From Acinetobacter seifertii (GTDB lineage: Bacteria; Pseudomonadota; Gammaproteobacteria; Pseudomonadales; Moraxellaceae), in contig NZ_KB851200.1 in NCBI RefSeq assembly GCF_000368065.1, forward strand, positions 1,791,204-1,855,203: a stretch of DNA of 64,000 bases, given 5' to 3'. Below, piece by piece: positions 1 to 9,073 of this stretch (the first letter of the stretch is position 1; every line of letters begins with the position of its first letter). The position numbers were made by a program, and so were the translations under genes. Below the pieces are notes generated by a model that saw only the letters and a program-made list of their open reading frames with translations, ran no database searches and had not been told where the DNA came from.

Positions 1-177
1 TGCCCTGCAAATGCAATTTTCTCTGAAGATGAGTTACCAGAAGGTCAGGAAGTATTTATTGAATTAAATGCAGATCTTTCTCAAAAGTGGCCTAACATTA
101 CTCAAATTGGTGACCAACCTGCTGACCGTGAAGAATGGAACGGCAAACCAGATAAGTTACAGTATCTAGAAAAATAA
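1..177 (+). CDS. fdxA: Ferredoxin FdxA, C-terminal part only
   Basis: The frame is open from the first base and ends with TAA at 175-177, so the 5' part lies outside the window. The visible 58 residues start with CPANAI, which is the end of a Cys-rich cluster motif (C-P), and continue into the acidic tail ([12 protein letters not shown], then LEK at the end) typical of the 7Fe (3Fe-4S plus 4Fe-4S) ferredoxins of the FdxA type. Such proteins carry electrons in the cytoplasm; the partner cannot be told from here. A strong terminator follows directly. Confidence 0.75.
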   Translation, partial: CPANAIFSEDELPEGQEVFIELNADLSQKWPNITQIGDQPADREEWNGKPDKLQYLEK

Positions 178-181
178 TTTC

Positions 182-212
182 AAAAAAGATCAGCAACCGC
201 TGATCTTTTTTA
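182..212 (+). terminator. Rho-independent terminator after fdxA
   Basis: A 12-bp stem with a four-base AACC loop (AAAAAGATCAGC pairing with GCTGATCTTTTT) ends in a run of T five bases after the fdxA stop codon. Confidence 0.85.
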
Positions 213-308
213 TACCCTATTCAAACATTTCATTGCAAATTCCTCGTAATTTGTGCACTGTTTTGCATTAAAATAAGCGCAATATTTATTAAGCTTTTGA
301 TTTTTCTT

Positions 309-1031
309 ATGCGGAAGTTTTTGCAGAGTATGTTGCCCTTATCCATAATCCCAGCGATTATGGTAGGTTGCGTCAGCTCTCCCCAACACACAACAACAGG
401 CAAAACCTCTCCACACGGTAAACGCATTTTTATTCCTCAAGAGCGCGTTATTATCGAACGTCCTATTCCACCTAAAGTTGAGCCTGCTTCTTATCGTGCC
501 TGGTTAAATACTGGCGATCATTATGAACGTGTACGAGAATATGAAAAATTTCTAGCGCGTAATAATGTTGCAGGCATCGTACCAAGCTTTGAATTATTAA
601 GATCAGCTCGCGATTGGCTAAAATGTGGCAGTTCAGAATATGCTGTACCAAACCGTGAACTTTGGAATAACTCTTTATCGACTTTACGTGTCTTTAAATA
701 TTTAATTGCGGCAAAAGTTCTAACTGACTTTGAAGTAACCTCGGTGTATCGTGATTTACCTTTAAATCAGTGTGCTGGTGGTGCAAGTTCGTCTAAGCAT
801 TTGTTTAACTCAGCCATCGATTTTCGTATTGGGCCAGAAGTTCCACAGCCACAAGACTATGCATTTATTGAAAATACAAAGTTTAAATTGTGTCAGTTCT
901 GGGCTCAACATGGCCAGAGTTTAAACCTAGGTATTGGTTTATATAGTTCAGGACAAATCCATATTGATACTCAAGGCTATCGTACTTGGGGGCCTGACTT
1001 AACCCGTAATACTTCAATGTGTAATTTTTAA
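309..1031 (+). CDS. Peptidase M15-type D-Ala-D-Ala carboxypeptidase-like lipoprotein
   Basis: A 240-residue protein when started at ATG 309; a TTG at 297 would add four residues. The N-terminus is a lipoprotein signal (MRKFLQSMLPLS, then hydrophobic residues up to MVGC), so it should be anchored in a cell envelope membrane. The C-terminal half carries the zinc-peptidase M15 pattern SSKHLFNSAIDF and, near the end, HIDTQGYRTWG; the His and Asp of the first and the His of the second are the expected zinc ligands. The middle glycine of the usual SxHxxGxAxD is Asn. Family knowledge suggests trimming of peptidoglycan stem peptides; the exact bond is not known. Confidence 0.75.
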   Translation: MRKFLQSMLPLSIIPAIMVGCVSSPQHTTTGKTSPHGKRIFIPQERVIIERPIPPKVEPASYRAWLNTGDHYERVREYEKFLARNNVAGIVPSFELLRSARDWLKCGSSEYAVPNRELWNNSLSTLRVFKYLIAAKVLTDFEVTSVYRDLPLNQCAGGASSSKHLFNSAIDFRIGPEVPQPQDYAFIENTKFKLCQFWAQHGQSLNLGIGLYSSGQIHIDTQGYRTWGPDLTRNTSMCNF

Positions 1032-1038
1032 AATTATT

Positions 1039-1073
1039 ATCCCCTAATACACTTTTGTATCAGGGGATTTTTG
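1039..1073 (+). terminator. Terminator after the M15 lipoprotein gene
   Basis: A hairpin (ATCCCCTaATAC pairing with GTATcAGGGGAT) is followed by a T-rich tract eight bases after the stop codon. Confidence 0.8.
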
Positions 1074-1227
1074 TTGTTCTCATTTATATAACCCAATAAG
1101 AAAAACGCTGAAATTAATTACGAATTTGTACATTCCATAATCAACCAAAATTTCTTAATCCGAAGATTTTTGCACTCTAGTCATAAACGTTTAAAATAAG
1201 CCTATCAACATACAGGTAAATTTGACT

Positions 1228-1896
1228 ATGCAGCAGTTGTGGACAGACATTGACGAATATATCGACTCACATTTAATTCCCGAAGATCCTCGACTCGACT
1301 TTGCATTAAAAAATACCGACGAACACGGCTTTTCAAATCATCTTGCGGTTGCTCCAAACCAAGGGATGTTCTTGCAAATGCTTATTCAGATGAATAATTG
1401 TAAGCGTGTTTTAGAAATTGGAACTTTTGCTGCCTACAGTACGATTTGGTTAGGACGTGCCCTGCCTGAAGACGGTTATTTACTGACTATTGAAGGCCGT
1501 GATACTCATGCAGAAATGGCTCAAAAAAATATCGACCATGCGAATCTTCCTGTAAAAGTTGAGCTAAAAGCAGGCCGTGCTGCAGATATCCTTTCAGCAA
1601 TTGACCCACAGTCAATTCAACCTTTCGATTTTATATTTATTGATGCCGATAAACAGGGTTATCCTGAATATTTGGAACTCAGCTTAAAGTTTTCAAAATC
1701 AGGCACAATTATTGTGCTAGACAATGTCATCCGTGGTGGCGATATTTTAAATCCTGAAAACAAAAAACCGAGTATTGAAGGTATTCGCGAAACTTTTAAA
1801 GCCCTCGAAAATCATCCGCAAATTCTGTCTTGCACAGCTTTACAAACGGTTGGCTCAAAAGGTCATGATGGTTTCGCTATAGCGATAGTGAAATAA
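1228..1896 (+). CDS. Class I SAM-dependent O-methyltransferase
   Basis: A 222-residue cytoplasmic protein of the catechol/caffeoyl-CoA O-methyltransferase family. The SAM-binding motif I is VLEIGTFAAYSTIWL, followed by an acidic strand end (LLTIEG), and the metal/substrate segment FIDADKQGYPEYLE and NVIRGGDI fit the family. The ATG at 1228 is preferred over the in-frame TTG at 1222 because CAGG lies at the right distance upstream. The acceptor substrate cannot be predicted. Neighbours are not functionally linked; the gene appears monocistronic. Confidence 0.8.
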   Translation: MQQLWTDIDEYIDSHLIPEDPRLDFALKNTDEHGFSNHLAVAPNQGMFLQMLIQMNNCKRVLEIGTFAAYSTIWLGRALPEDGYLLTIEGRDTHAEMAQKNIDHANLPVKVELKAGRAADILSAIDPQSIQPFDFIFIDADKQGYPEYLELSLKFSKSGTIIVLDNVIRGGDILNPENKKPSIEGIRETFKALENHPQILSCTALQTVGSKGHDGFAIAIVK

Positions 1897-1966
1897 TGAT
1901 CAAAAAATCATCTTTTTTATTTTATTATTTATAATCAATAGATTACTTTTATTACCCTCGCTTTTC

Positions 1967-2003
1967 CATATAGTTATCCACAACATTTGCGGATAACTAT
2001 ATG
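1967..2003. repeat. Perfect 13-bp inverted repeat holding a DnaA-box sequence
   Basis: CATATAGTTATCC at 1967-1979 pairs with GGATAACTATATG at 1991-2003 across an 11-base loop. The left arm runs into TTATCCACA (1974-1982), an exact DnaA-box consensus, and the right arm read on the minus strand gives TTATCCGCA, one base off. It also sits between two convergent genes and could act as a transcript 3' end, but no T-run follows. Confidence 0.6.
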
Positions 2004-2012
2004 CAAATCTCA

Positions 2013-2855
2013 TCATTTAGCCACAAGTAAAGGCACAGTTGCATTTCGGAATATAGTGGTTGCGATACTTCCCAAGAAGAACTGATGAATCTTGCTATGA
2101 CTAAATGCACCAAGCACAATAATTTGAATACCATGCTCTTGTTGATATTCAAGAATATTCTGAGCTACATCACCATAGCGGTAAACGGTGACAACCTCTA
2201 GACCAGCTTGTTTAAGATAATGCTCAGGTTCATTTAATATTTCAGGATGATCCCCCACATACACTAAATGGCATTGTAAAGTCCGTAATAGGTCACTTTG
2301 GGCAATACGACGCATCATCTTTTGACATGTTGGTGAATATTCATAGGCGAAAATAAAACGTGTTGGCACTTTAAAGTTTTCACCAATGGTCAACACTGTA
2401 CAATTTGCGCCGCGAATGAAATTTTCAACATTACTACCAATAGGTTTGTGCTTTTCAGCTGCTCGTTCGCCAACTCGACCTAAAATAACAATGTCATTTT
2501 CATCGAGGAGATTAAAGCTTTGCTCTAAAAAATCACCCTTTTCTTGAATTTTTGAGCATGTAATGCCGTGTTTTTCTTTAATTAAGTCAGAAATATGTCT
2601 GAGTAAATTATTGCTGTAATCTAAAGCGAGTTCACTTTGTTTTTGCTCTAATTCAGCTAACTCTTTAAGCAACATCGCATTGCTTTCAAAGCCGATTACC
2701 CCACTAATCTCACCAAGGTGATAACTTGCTGGGTAGTAATCTAGAATTTGTAATAATACAAGCTCTCGTCCAGTTGCTTTTGCAACCCACGCTGCTGCAT
2801 CTGCAATAGCATTAATACAAGGTGATGAGTCAATACACGCAATAACACGGTTCAT
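2013..2855 (-). CDS. Universal stress protein with two tandem Usp domains
   Basis: A 280-residue protein made of two UspA-like domains (about residues 1-150 and 160-280). The N-terminus MNRVIACIDSSP is the usual first strand with the Asp that contacts nucleotide. The second domain ends with GAFSHSKIHQFFLGSIATTIF and VPLLVAK, close to the G-2x-G-9x-G(S/T) ATP-binding signature. The first domain has the related GRVGERAAEKHKPIGSNVENFI. Tandem Usp proteins are cytoplasmic stress-survival proteins; the specific signal is unknown. It is transcribed alone. Confidence 0.85.
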   Translation of the reverse strand: MNRVIACIDSSPCINAIADAAAWVAKATGRELVLLQILDYYPASYHLGEISGVIGFESNAMLLKELAELEQKQSELALDYSNNLLRHISDLIKEKHGITCSKIQEKGDFLEQSFNLLDENDIVILGRVGERAAEKHKPIGSNVENFIRGANCTVLTIGENFKVPTRFIFAYEYSPTCQKMMRRIAQSDLLRTLQCHLVYVGDHPEILNEPEHYLKQAGLEVVTVYRYGDVAQNILEYQQEHGIQIIVLGAFSHSKIHQFFLGSIATTIFRNATVPLLVAK

Positions 2856-3011
2856 TGTTTGCCTCTCTTCTTCAGGTCTATTTGCCTTGGAGATTTTTCT
2901 ATAACTTAGCTTTAACTTAACATAGATAAAAATCTGTATGTTAAGGTTTATGTATTAAAATCCACTTTTTTGTTTAAAGATCAAACATTTTATTACACTC
3001 TTAAGACTGTA

Positions 3012-3623
3012 TTACTCTCTTAAGCGAATAAATTTTGCTGGGTTCCCCGCCACAATATGATAGGGTTCGACATCCTTAGTCACCATACTATTCATACCAA
3101 TAACAGCATGTTTTCCAATTTTAATACCGTCTTTTATTCCTACATGTGCACCTAACCAAACATCTTGCTCAATTTCAATTCCTTTAGAAGTGACAGGCTG
3201 TTGGTAAAGTGGACGGTCTAATTGTATACCATGATCAAATGCATAGAGATGGCAATAAGCAGCTATACGAACTTGATCATGTAATTTGATACCAGCTCGC
3301 CCACCATCTAAAATACAATGATGGTTAATTGCGACTTCGTTACCAATCTCAAGCGGCCCATGCAAGCTGCAGTCGGCTGCAATAAAGCAATTATCACCAA
3401 TCTTAATTTTTCGACCAGGCTCGGCAAAAATATGAGCTAAAGGTGAAATAAAACAGTTCTCACCAATCTCGACTGTTTCCATGTCCATTAAATAAGCCTG
3501 ATATTCTTTTTGCCACTCTTCAGCCCACGCACGGTGTTTAGGTTTTAGTGTCCAATATAACCACGGCATATAATTTAAACGGTGTTTATGTTGCTCACGG
3601 TACTTGAGTAAGGAGTCAGTCAT
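3012..3623 (-). CDS. Hexapeptide-repeat acyltransferase
   Basis: A 203-residue left-handed beta-helix protein. Repeats of the I-G-x-x-x-x-I type run from about residue 50 to 190 (for example IGDNCFIAADCSL, IGNEVAINHHCIL, IGKHAVIGMNSMV), and the end, VAGNPAKFIRLRE, is the classic tail of the maltose/galactoside/NodL-type O-acetyltransferases. The donor is probably acetyl-CoA; the acceptor is unknown. Its start overlaps the 3' end of the upstream yigZ-like gene by 8 bp, so the two are probably cotranscribed. Confidence 0.8.
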   Translation of the reverse strand: MTDSLLKYREQHKHRLNYMPWLYWTLKPKHRAWAEEWQKEYQAYLMDMETVEIGENCFISPLAHIFAEPGRKIKIGDNCFIAADCSLHGPLEIGNEVAINHHCILDGGRAGIKLHDQVRIAAYCHLYAFDHGIQLDRPLYQQPVTSKGIEIEQDVWLGAHVGIKDGIKIGKHAVIGMNSMVTKDVEPYHIVAGNPAKFIRLRE

Positions 3624-4215
3624 CAGTTAATTCCTCCTCAACTTTTAATTCTTCACGGCCACGCGTCACGTCGCGAAGTTTCAAAGCAAGTGGTTCAATT
3701 TGGTGGACTTGTAGTCTAGCTTCAATATCTACACCTGTTGCGGTATAAGTTTCTTGATATTCTATTTGATGCTGTGAAAGTTCATATTGAAAAATAGCCC
3801 ATTCATTAAAATGACAAGAAAAGTGAATGGTTTTCTTTGCAATGAGTTCAATCCGTTCAGCTAACAATAAGGATTGCCCAGCACAACCACCATAAGCCCG
3901 TACCAAACCACCAGTTCCAAGTTTTATGCCACCATACCAGCGGTTCACCATGACGATGATGTTAGTTAAGTCGTTACCTTCAATAGTCGCCAAGATTGGC
4001 CGTCCTGCTGTACCAGATGGCTCGCCATCATCATTAAAGCGGACGTTATGTCCAATTTTCCAAGCCCAACATTGATGTGTGGTCGATATATCTTTATTGA
4101 GTTCTAAAAATTCTTTTACTTGTTGCTCATTTTCTACTGGCGCAGCAATCGCCTGAAATCTACTTTTTTTAATTTCTTCTTCAAATGTAACAGGTGACGC
4201 AATCGTAAAAGCCAT
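3616..4215 (-). CDS. YigZ/IMPACT family protein
   Basis: A 199-residue protein with the UPF0029/IMPACT N-terminal domain, recognised by NDDGEPSGTAGRPIL (about residues 62-76) and VNRWYGGIKLGTGGLVRAY (about 90-108). The C-terminal part is the short ferredoxin-like domain of bacterial YigZ. Members are small cytoplasmic proteins thought to bind nucleic acid or regulate translation; the bacterial role is not settled. It is the first gene of a two-gene unit with the acetyltransferase. Confidence 0.85.
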   Translation of the reverse strand: MAFTIASPVTFEEEIKKSRFQAIAAPVENEQQVKEFLELNKDISTTHQCWAWKIGHNVRFNDDGEPSGTAGRPILATIEGNDLTNIIVMVNRWYGGIKLGTGGLVRAYGGCAGQSLLLAERIELIAKKTIHFSCHFNEWAIFQYELSQHQIEYQETYTATGVDIEARLQVHQIEPLALKLRDVTRGREELKVEEELTDD

Positions 4216-4276
4216 AAAATAAATAAAGCATAATAAAAATCAAATTATAGCGTGAATTTAATAGAAGCAAACCCAT

Positions 4277-4303
4277 AAAAAAGCCCCGAATTTCGGGGCT
4301 TTT
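4277..4303. terminator. Terminator at the end of the decayed secretion operon
   Basis: AAAAGCCCCGA pairs with TTCGGGGCTTTT, with T-runs on both strands. It lies just past the HlyD-like stop codon (4308-4310) on the minus strand. Confidence 0.85.
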
Positions 4304-4307
4304 ACTA

Positions 4308-4510
4308 TTATCTTTCTCGTAATGCTTCTTTCGCTTTATTAAACGGCTTCAGCAAGTAATCCATTACAGTTTTCTCACCCGTACGAATATCTACAGTTGC
4401 CACCATACCCGGTGTAATACCAAAAGCTTTACCTTGTTTGTTGTAGAGCTTATCTGTATCAGTGCGGATATAAACACGATAGTAGAACTGATCTTGTTTA
4501 ACTTCATCAC
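4308..4510 (-). pseudogene. 3' remnant of an HlyD-family secretion adaptor gene
   Basis: Reading the minus strand in the frame that stops at 4308 gives about 66 residues: DEVKQDQFYYRVYIRTDTD, then GITPGMVATVDIRTGEKTV and a tail ending ALRER. This is the characteristic C-terminus of type I secretion membrane-fusion proteins (HlyD/LapC type). The 5' part of the gene is absent, and there is no start codon of its own. It is joined directly to the TolC-like remnant, but in a different frame, so no HlyD product can be made. Confidence 0.85.
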
Positions 4511-5266
4511 GGGGTCAGCTTGACTCGCGACACCCGCATTTGCACGCAGGTTAGCAATATCTTGAATTCTTTGAATACCTGCAATTTGTTGCTCAGCAAT
4601 TTTATTAAGTTGCAGATAACGCTGAATATTGACGATAGTCTGCGCAACATCAAGCGCGAGGGTATCTACGCTGACCAGAACGTTTGCTTGTTCCACCTGA
4701 ACTTTAGCTTGTTCAACGCTTACACCTGATTTGATTTTACCAAAATCAAAAAGCATTTGAGTGGCAGTTAAAGTGAGTAACTGCCTTCCTCGCTCTCCAG
4801 TGGTCAAGTCACCAGTTGAGACGCCTCCGGCAAGCTGAGGATAGTAACCAGCTTTAGCAACGTCAACACCTGAATTTTGACCTGCTAAAGTTGCAATAGA
4901 TTGTGAAATATCCGGACTACGCTGAATCGCAATTTTTACTGCATCTTGCAGTGTCAGTTTTTTAGAGGGCAAGGCGTTAAAAGATGAAGCTGAATTGTCA
5001 TTAAGTTGAACAGTTGGAAATTCCTGCGCAATAGAACGATCTAGCTTAAAATTACTAAGCTCTTGCATCTTGGCTACTTTAAAATCATCACTACTTTTCG
5101 GGACAAAAAGTTGTGACAAGTTATCTTTCAGGGTGTGATATTGCTCACTTGGTTTAGCAGCGTATATCACGACAGGTACATGTAGTGAACTTAAAAGCAT
5201 TAGCCCTTTCAGGAAAGCTTGCTTTCTACATTTCCCTTTCTTTCTTTTCTGGTTATATCCAATCAT
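4511..5266 (-). pseudogene. 5' remnant of a TolC-like outer membrane efflux/secretion protein gene
   Basis: The first about 252 codons encode a TolC-family protein: a basic N-terminus and a hydrophobic signal segment (LKGLMLLSSLHVPVVIYA), then KLTLQDAVKIAIQRSPDI, PQLAGGVSTG and LFDFGKIKSGV, all typical of the first half of the family. After SQADP the frame runs into 37 unrelated codons and stops at 4391, because the DNA there comes from the HlyD-like gene read out of frame. Complete family members are about 450 residues. The ABC transporter gene expected between the two is missing, so this is a deletion scar. Confidence 0.85.
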
Positions 5267-5425
5267 GCTTATCTTGTTGATGTTGTTTGTTATCGTTTAA
5301 AAGCATCTCCATTCTACAGAGTTTTTTAGTTAAAACAGCATAATTAGCGGAATAAATCACACATTATTTTTTTATTAAATGAGTGATATATATTATTGTT
5401 TTTATTTATAAAACCTCCAAAAATG

Positions 5426-5451
5426 AAAAAAGAGGCCTTGACCTCTTTTTA
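5426..5451 (-). terminator. Terminator after lptB
   Basis: AAAAAGAGG and CCTCTTTTT form a stem with T-runs on either strand, between lptB and the TolC remnant. Confidence 0.75.
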
Positions 5452-5474
5452 ACCAAACAGATTAGTGGCTTTAA

Positions 5475-6221
5475 TTAAACTGTAAAATCATCACCCAAAT
5501 AGACTTTACGAACTTGTTCATTGTCTAAAATCTCTTGTGGCGTACCTTCTGCAATTACTGAGCCTTCACTCACGATATATGCACGCTCACAGATTGCTAA
5601 AGTTTCACGAACGTTATGATCTGTAATGAGTACGCCAATGCCACGATCTTTTAAGGTCTGGATAATGTCTTTGATATCACCGACTGAAATTGGATCGACA
5701 CCCGCAAATGGCTCATCTAAAAGCATAAATTTAGGGTCAGCTGCTAAAGCACGCGCAATCTCTGCACGGCGACGTTCACCACCCGATACACTCATTCCTA
5801 ATGAATCTTTAATATGACTAATTTTAAAGTCATTTAATAACTCATGAAGGCGTTGTTGACGTTGCTGTTTATTCAAATCTTTACGCGTCTCTAAGATCGA
5901 CATAATATTTTCAGCAATTGTCAGTTTTCTAAAAATAGAGGCTTCTTGAGGTAAATAACCAATACCTTTACGTGCACGCTCATGCATCGCCAAATCGGAC
6001 ATATCTAAGTCGTCAAGATGGATCTCGCCTTTATCCATGCGTACCAGTCCAACGACCATATAGAAGCTCGTCGTTTTACCAGCACCATTAGGACCAAGCA
6101 AACCAACAATCTGTCCACTTTGCATACTAAAAGAGACGTCTTTAACTACCCAACGCTTACTATAGTTTTTTGCTAAGTGCTTAATACACAAAGTTTGCGG
6201 TTGTTGAAGAGCTTGCTGCAT
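5475..6221 (-). CDS. lptB: LptB, ATPase of the LPS export ABC transporter
   Basis: A 248-residue cytoplasmic ATPase that powers LptFG extraction of LPS from the inner membrane. Walker A is GPNGAGKT (43-50), the signature [14 protein letters not shown] starts at 146, Walker B is FMLLDE (165-170) and the switch His is in [10 protein letters not shown]. The length fits the family. The ATG overlaps the lptA stop by one base, so translation is coupled. It is the last gene of kdsD-kdsC-lptC-lptA-lptB. In E. coli rpoN follows; here a terminator and the secretion scar follow instead. Confidence 0.97.
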   Translation of the reverse strand: MQQALQQPQTLCIKHLAKNYSKRWVVKDVSFSMQSGQIVGLLGPNGAGKTTSFYMVVGLVRMDKGEIHLDDLDMSDLAMHERARKGIGYLPQEASIFRKLTIAENIMSILETRKDLNKQQRQQRLHELLNDFKISHIKDSLGMSVSGGERRRAEIARALAADPKFMLLDEPFAGVDPISVGDIKDIIQTLKDRGIGVLITDHNVRETLAICERAYIVSEGSVIAEGTPQEILDNEQVRKVYLGDDFTV

Positions 6222-6769
6222 TAGTCACGCGCTCCTGGGAAACTTTTTGAACTTGACGGTGGAATAATAATTTGTACACGGTTTGAAGAAGAGCCTTGAG
6301 CTTCGACATCACCTTTATTCATACTATATTTCAGAGAGTTACCACGAATACTTGAACCATCTTGATATAAATATGCACCACCAGACAAAGTAATAATGCC
6401 AGTATCAGCATTATAAACAATGGTCTGACCCTCACCACGCGCTAAGCCTTTATTCGCGTTCACTTGCTGCTGAAACTTAGCAGGTCTACCCTTTGCAGTG
6501 ATAACCTGAATTTCACGTTTCGAGTTAAGATTAGCAACAATCGAATCTGCTTGTAGCTTCATCGTACCTTGCTCAATCACAACATTACCGGTATAAGTCG
6601 TCAAACCAGTTTTTTCATTATATGTTGCGCGGTCTGCAACCAATGAAATTTGTTGATTACGGTCAGACGGCAAAGCAAACGTCGAAGCAGATGTTAAAGC
6701 AACGAATGTAATTACCGCAGCTTGTTTTAGGAAAGCTGAAGAACGTTTTAAATTAAGACTTTGGTGCAT
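6221..6769 (-). CDS. lptA: LptA, periplasmic LPS transport protein
   Basis: A 182-residue protein with a signal peptide (hydrophobic core [16 protein letters not shown]) followed by an OstA-like beta-jellyroll domain starting at [23 protein letters not shown]. LptA polymerises into the periplasmic bridge that carries LPS from LptC to LptDE. Its start overlaps the lptC end by 17 bp and its stop overlaps the lptB start, consistent with one operon. Confidence 0.95.
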   Translation of the reverse strand: MHQSLNLKRSSAFLKQAAVITFVALTSASTFALPSDRNQQISLVADRATYNEKTGLTTYTGNVVIEQGTMKLQADSIVANLNSKREIQVITAKGRPAKFQQQVNANKGLARGEGQTIVYNADTGIITLSGGAYLYQDGSSIRGNSLKYSMNKGDVEAQGSSSNRVQIIIPPSSSKSFPGARD

Positions 6770-7301
6770 ACTTTCCTCGAATATTAAAAAATTCGTACTG
6801 ACCGTTATTCAAATTGCCTTTTAATCCTTTACTCACAAACTCGCCTTGTGGAGACTGAACAATCACTTGATGATTGGTTTCAATATCTCTGTTTTTTGGA
6901 TAGGCAGTTAACTGATCGGTTTGAAACTCAATTGTTCCTTGAGGTGCAATCTTAGTTGCAACCACATCACCCGATAAGACAACCTTTTGATTATCATCAT
7001 AGCCATAAGCTTGTTTAGCAAAGAATGTTGCATCAACTTTACCTAATTTATACATAGAGGCATTAAGTTGATCCAACTTCGACGTTTTTTGTTGCATATC
7101 CTGTTCAAGCTGACGAACTTCAGCACGAACATACAAATTGCCTTTGTCATCAGTTTGAGTCAAATGGACGCCCTGCGCCGAATAAGTCATATTCTTCGCC
7201 GAACCAATGTCCAGTTTTTTTGCCTTGCCACTATAGTAGTAGTAACCACCACTTACAGCAGCAACCACTACAGCAACAATATATAAAACTCTGGTATCCA
7301 T
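6753..7301 (-). CDS. lptC: LptC, inner membrane LPS transport protein
   Basis: A 182-residue bitopic protein: an N-terminal membrane anchor (VLYIVAVVVAAVSGGYYYYSG, in part) followed by a periplasmic LptC/OstA-like domain (DIGSAKNMTYSAQGVHLTQTD and FQTDQLTAYPKNRDIETN regions). It receives LPS from LptBFG and passes it to LptA. It lies 37 bp downstream of kdsC in the operon. Confidence 0.93.
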   Translation of the reverse strand: MDTRVLYIVAVVVAAVSGGYYYYSGKAKKLDIGSAKNMTYSAQGVHLTQTDDKGNLYVRAEVRQLEQDMQQKTSKLDQLNASMYKLGKVDATFFAKQAYGYDDNQKVVLSGDVVATKIAPQGTIEFQTDQLTAYPKNRDIETNHQVIVQSPQGEFVSKGLKGNLNNGQYEFFNIRGKYAPKS

Positions 7302-7338
7302 GAGCAGGAATAGCCTACCTTTTTAAGTAATCTTGTTA

Positions 7339-7878
7339 TTAATGCGGTACTGCAAGATATTTTTCAAGAAGTTCTTGGTAAATGCCTTTTGCGATCAGCA
7401 ACATATCACAGACTTCACGTACAGCTCCACGACCACCCATCGCTTGGGTAACCAAGTGTGCACGGCGACGAACTTCTTCATGTCCATTTGGCACAGTAAC
7501 GTTCATTCCGGCAATCGCAAATGCTGAAAGATCAGGCCAATCATCGCCCATATATAAGCAATCAGAAGGCAAAATATTAAACTGTGCACAAGCTTCGCGA
7601 AGTGCTGAGCCTTTGTCTTCACGACCCTGAAAAACAAGGTCTACACCCAAATCAGACATGCGTTTGTCAACGATATTACTTTTTCGACCAGTAATGATAA
7701 TGACTTTCATACCTGCTTTTTGAACAAGTTTCATGCCTAAACCATCACGAATATCGAATGATTTAATTTCATCACCCGTATTGGTTAATGTAACAAAGCC
7801 ATCGCTCAAAATACCATCAACATCCAGAACCAATGCCTGCAAATGACGTGCTTGTTCTAACAATGCATACGATGCCAT
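7339..7878 (-). CDS. kdsC: KdsC, 3-deoxy-D-manno-octulosonate 8-phosphate phosphatase
   Basis: A 179-residue HAD-family phosphatase. The nucleophile motif is LVLDVDGILSDG (Asp19 and Asp21), motif II/III are ITGRKS and the Lys in EDKGSALREA, and the metal-binding motif IV is YMGDDWPDLSAF (109-120). It lacks a cap domain, as expected for tetrameric KdsC. It releases KDO from KDO 8-phosphate in inner-core LPS synthesis. Only three bases separate it from kdsD. Confidence 0.95.
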   Translation of the reverse strand: MASYALLEQARHLQALVLDVDGILSDGFVTLTNTGDEIKSFDIRDGLGMKLVQKAGMKVIIITGRKSNIVDKRMSDLGVDLVFQGREDKGSALREACAQFNILPSDCLYMGDDWPDLSAFAIAGMNVTVPNGHEEVRRRAHLVTQAMGGRGAVREVCDMLLIAKGIYQELLEKYLAVPH

Positions 7879-7881
7879 GAA

Positions 7882-8859
7882 TTAATTCACCCCTGCCTGA
7901 ATAAGGTCATGCATACTAATTACACCAATCACTTTGTTTTGGTCATCGACCACCACAAACTGACTAATTTTTTTCTGGTTAAGTTGTTGTAACGCTTCTA
8001 CAGCACGTGCTTCTTGTGAAATAGTTGACGGTTTTTTTGTCATTACATCAGAAACAGGTAAATTCACATCAAAACCTTGCTGTTTATCAATGAGGCGACG
8101 TAAGTCCCCATCTGTAAAAATACCGAGCAAATGATCTTGTTCATCAACAATCGTCGTTAAACCCAAACGCTTATTCGAAATTTCATAAAGCACTTGATTC
8201 ATTGGGGTTTCTGGCGAAACTTTTGGTAGCTCATCGCCTGTATGCATTAAATGTTTTACATGTAAAAGTAAACGCTTACCCAATGCTCCTGCTGGATGCG
8301 AACGAGCAAAATCATCAGCAGTAAAACCACGTGCTTCTAGTAATGCAACGGCCAAAGCGTCACCTAACACTAATGTTGCCGTCGTACTTGATGTGGGTGC
8401 CAAACCTAAAGGACAAGCTTCATCAGACTCACCTAAAGTTAAAGCAATATCAGCATTTTGTGGCATTGGGCCTTTATCAGTACGGCTAATCGTAATCATA
8501 GGTACGCCAAGATGTTTTATCAGTGGCATGAGCATCATGATTTCATCGCTTTTTCCAGAGTTGGAAATTGCAATAAGCACATCGCCACGAACCAGCATAC
8601 CTAAATCGCCATGGCCTGCTTCACCAGGATGCATAAAGAAAGACGGCGTCCCTGTAGAGGCAAATGTTGCCGCCATTTTTCGACCAATATGCCCAGATTT
8701 ACCCATACCTGTAATCACAACACGACCTTTACACTGCAACAGTACTTCGCAAGCACGGTTAAAACGGTCATCAATTTGTGTTGCTAATACATCTATGGCT
8801 TGTTGCTCAATGCGCAATGTAGCTAATGCACTGCTTTGGAAATCTGTAGGATTAGGCAT
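7882..8859 (-). CDS. kdsD: KdsD, D-arabinose 5-phosphate isomerase
   Basis: A 325-residue sugar isomerase with an N-terminal SIS domain (GMGKSGHIGRKMAATFASTGTPSFF, in part; NSGKSDEI; EACPLGLAPTSSTT) and two C-terminal CBS domains (HLMHTGDELP and VSDVMTKKP starts). It makes arabinose 5-phosphate, the substrate for KDO 8-phosphate synthase. The open frame extends 30 codons upstream to 8949, but ATG 8859 (MPNPTDF) gives the family length of about 325-328. It heads the kds-lpt operon. Confidence 0.93.
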   Translation of the reverse strand: MPNPTDFQSSALATLRIEQQAIDVLATQIDDRFNRACEVLLQCKGRVVITGMGKSGHIGRKMAATFASTGTPSFFMHPGEAGHGDLGMLVRGDVLIAISNSGKSDEIMMLMPLIKHLGVPMITISRTDKGPMPQNADIALTLGESDEACPLGLAPTSSTTATLVLGDALAVALLEARGFTADDFARSHPAGALGKRLLLHVKHLMHTGDELPKVSPETPMNQVLYEISNKRLGLTTIVDEQDHLLGIFTDGDLRRLIDKQQGFDVNLPVSDVMTKKPSTISQEARAVEALQQLNQKKISQFVVVDDQNKVIGVISMHDLIQAGVN

Positions 8860-9073
8860 ACGAGTGTGACTCAAAATAATTGATCTGATCTCTCTATTGA
8901 GATCGGTGATTTTAATCAAAAGATTTGGGGGCATTCTAGCATAACTCAATCAGTTACACGTTTTTAAATGTATAAGATTTCACAAGCTTATAAAATTAAT
9001 GCATAAAACTTTTTTAAAAATGATGCATAAGTTATGATGTAACACTATTTTTGTTGAGTGTTTGAAAACCCTT

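Noticed and set aside
4391..5266. A complete 291-residue TolC-like gene
   Set aside because: The last 37 codons are HlyD-type DNA read out of frame, so this is a truncated gene, not a short family member.
8393..8869. Long plus-strand frame over kdsD
   Set aside because: It is antisense to a clearly conserved SIS/CBS enzyme and its translation has no coherent domain or ribosome binding site.
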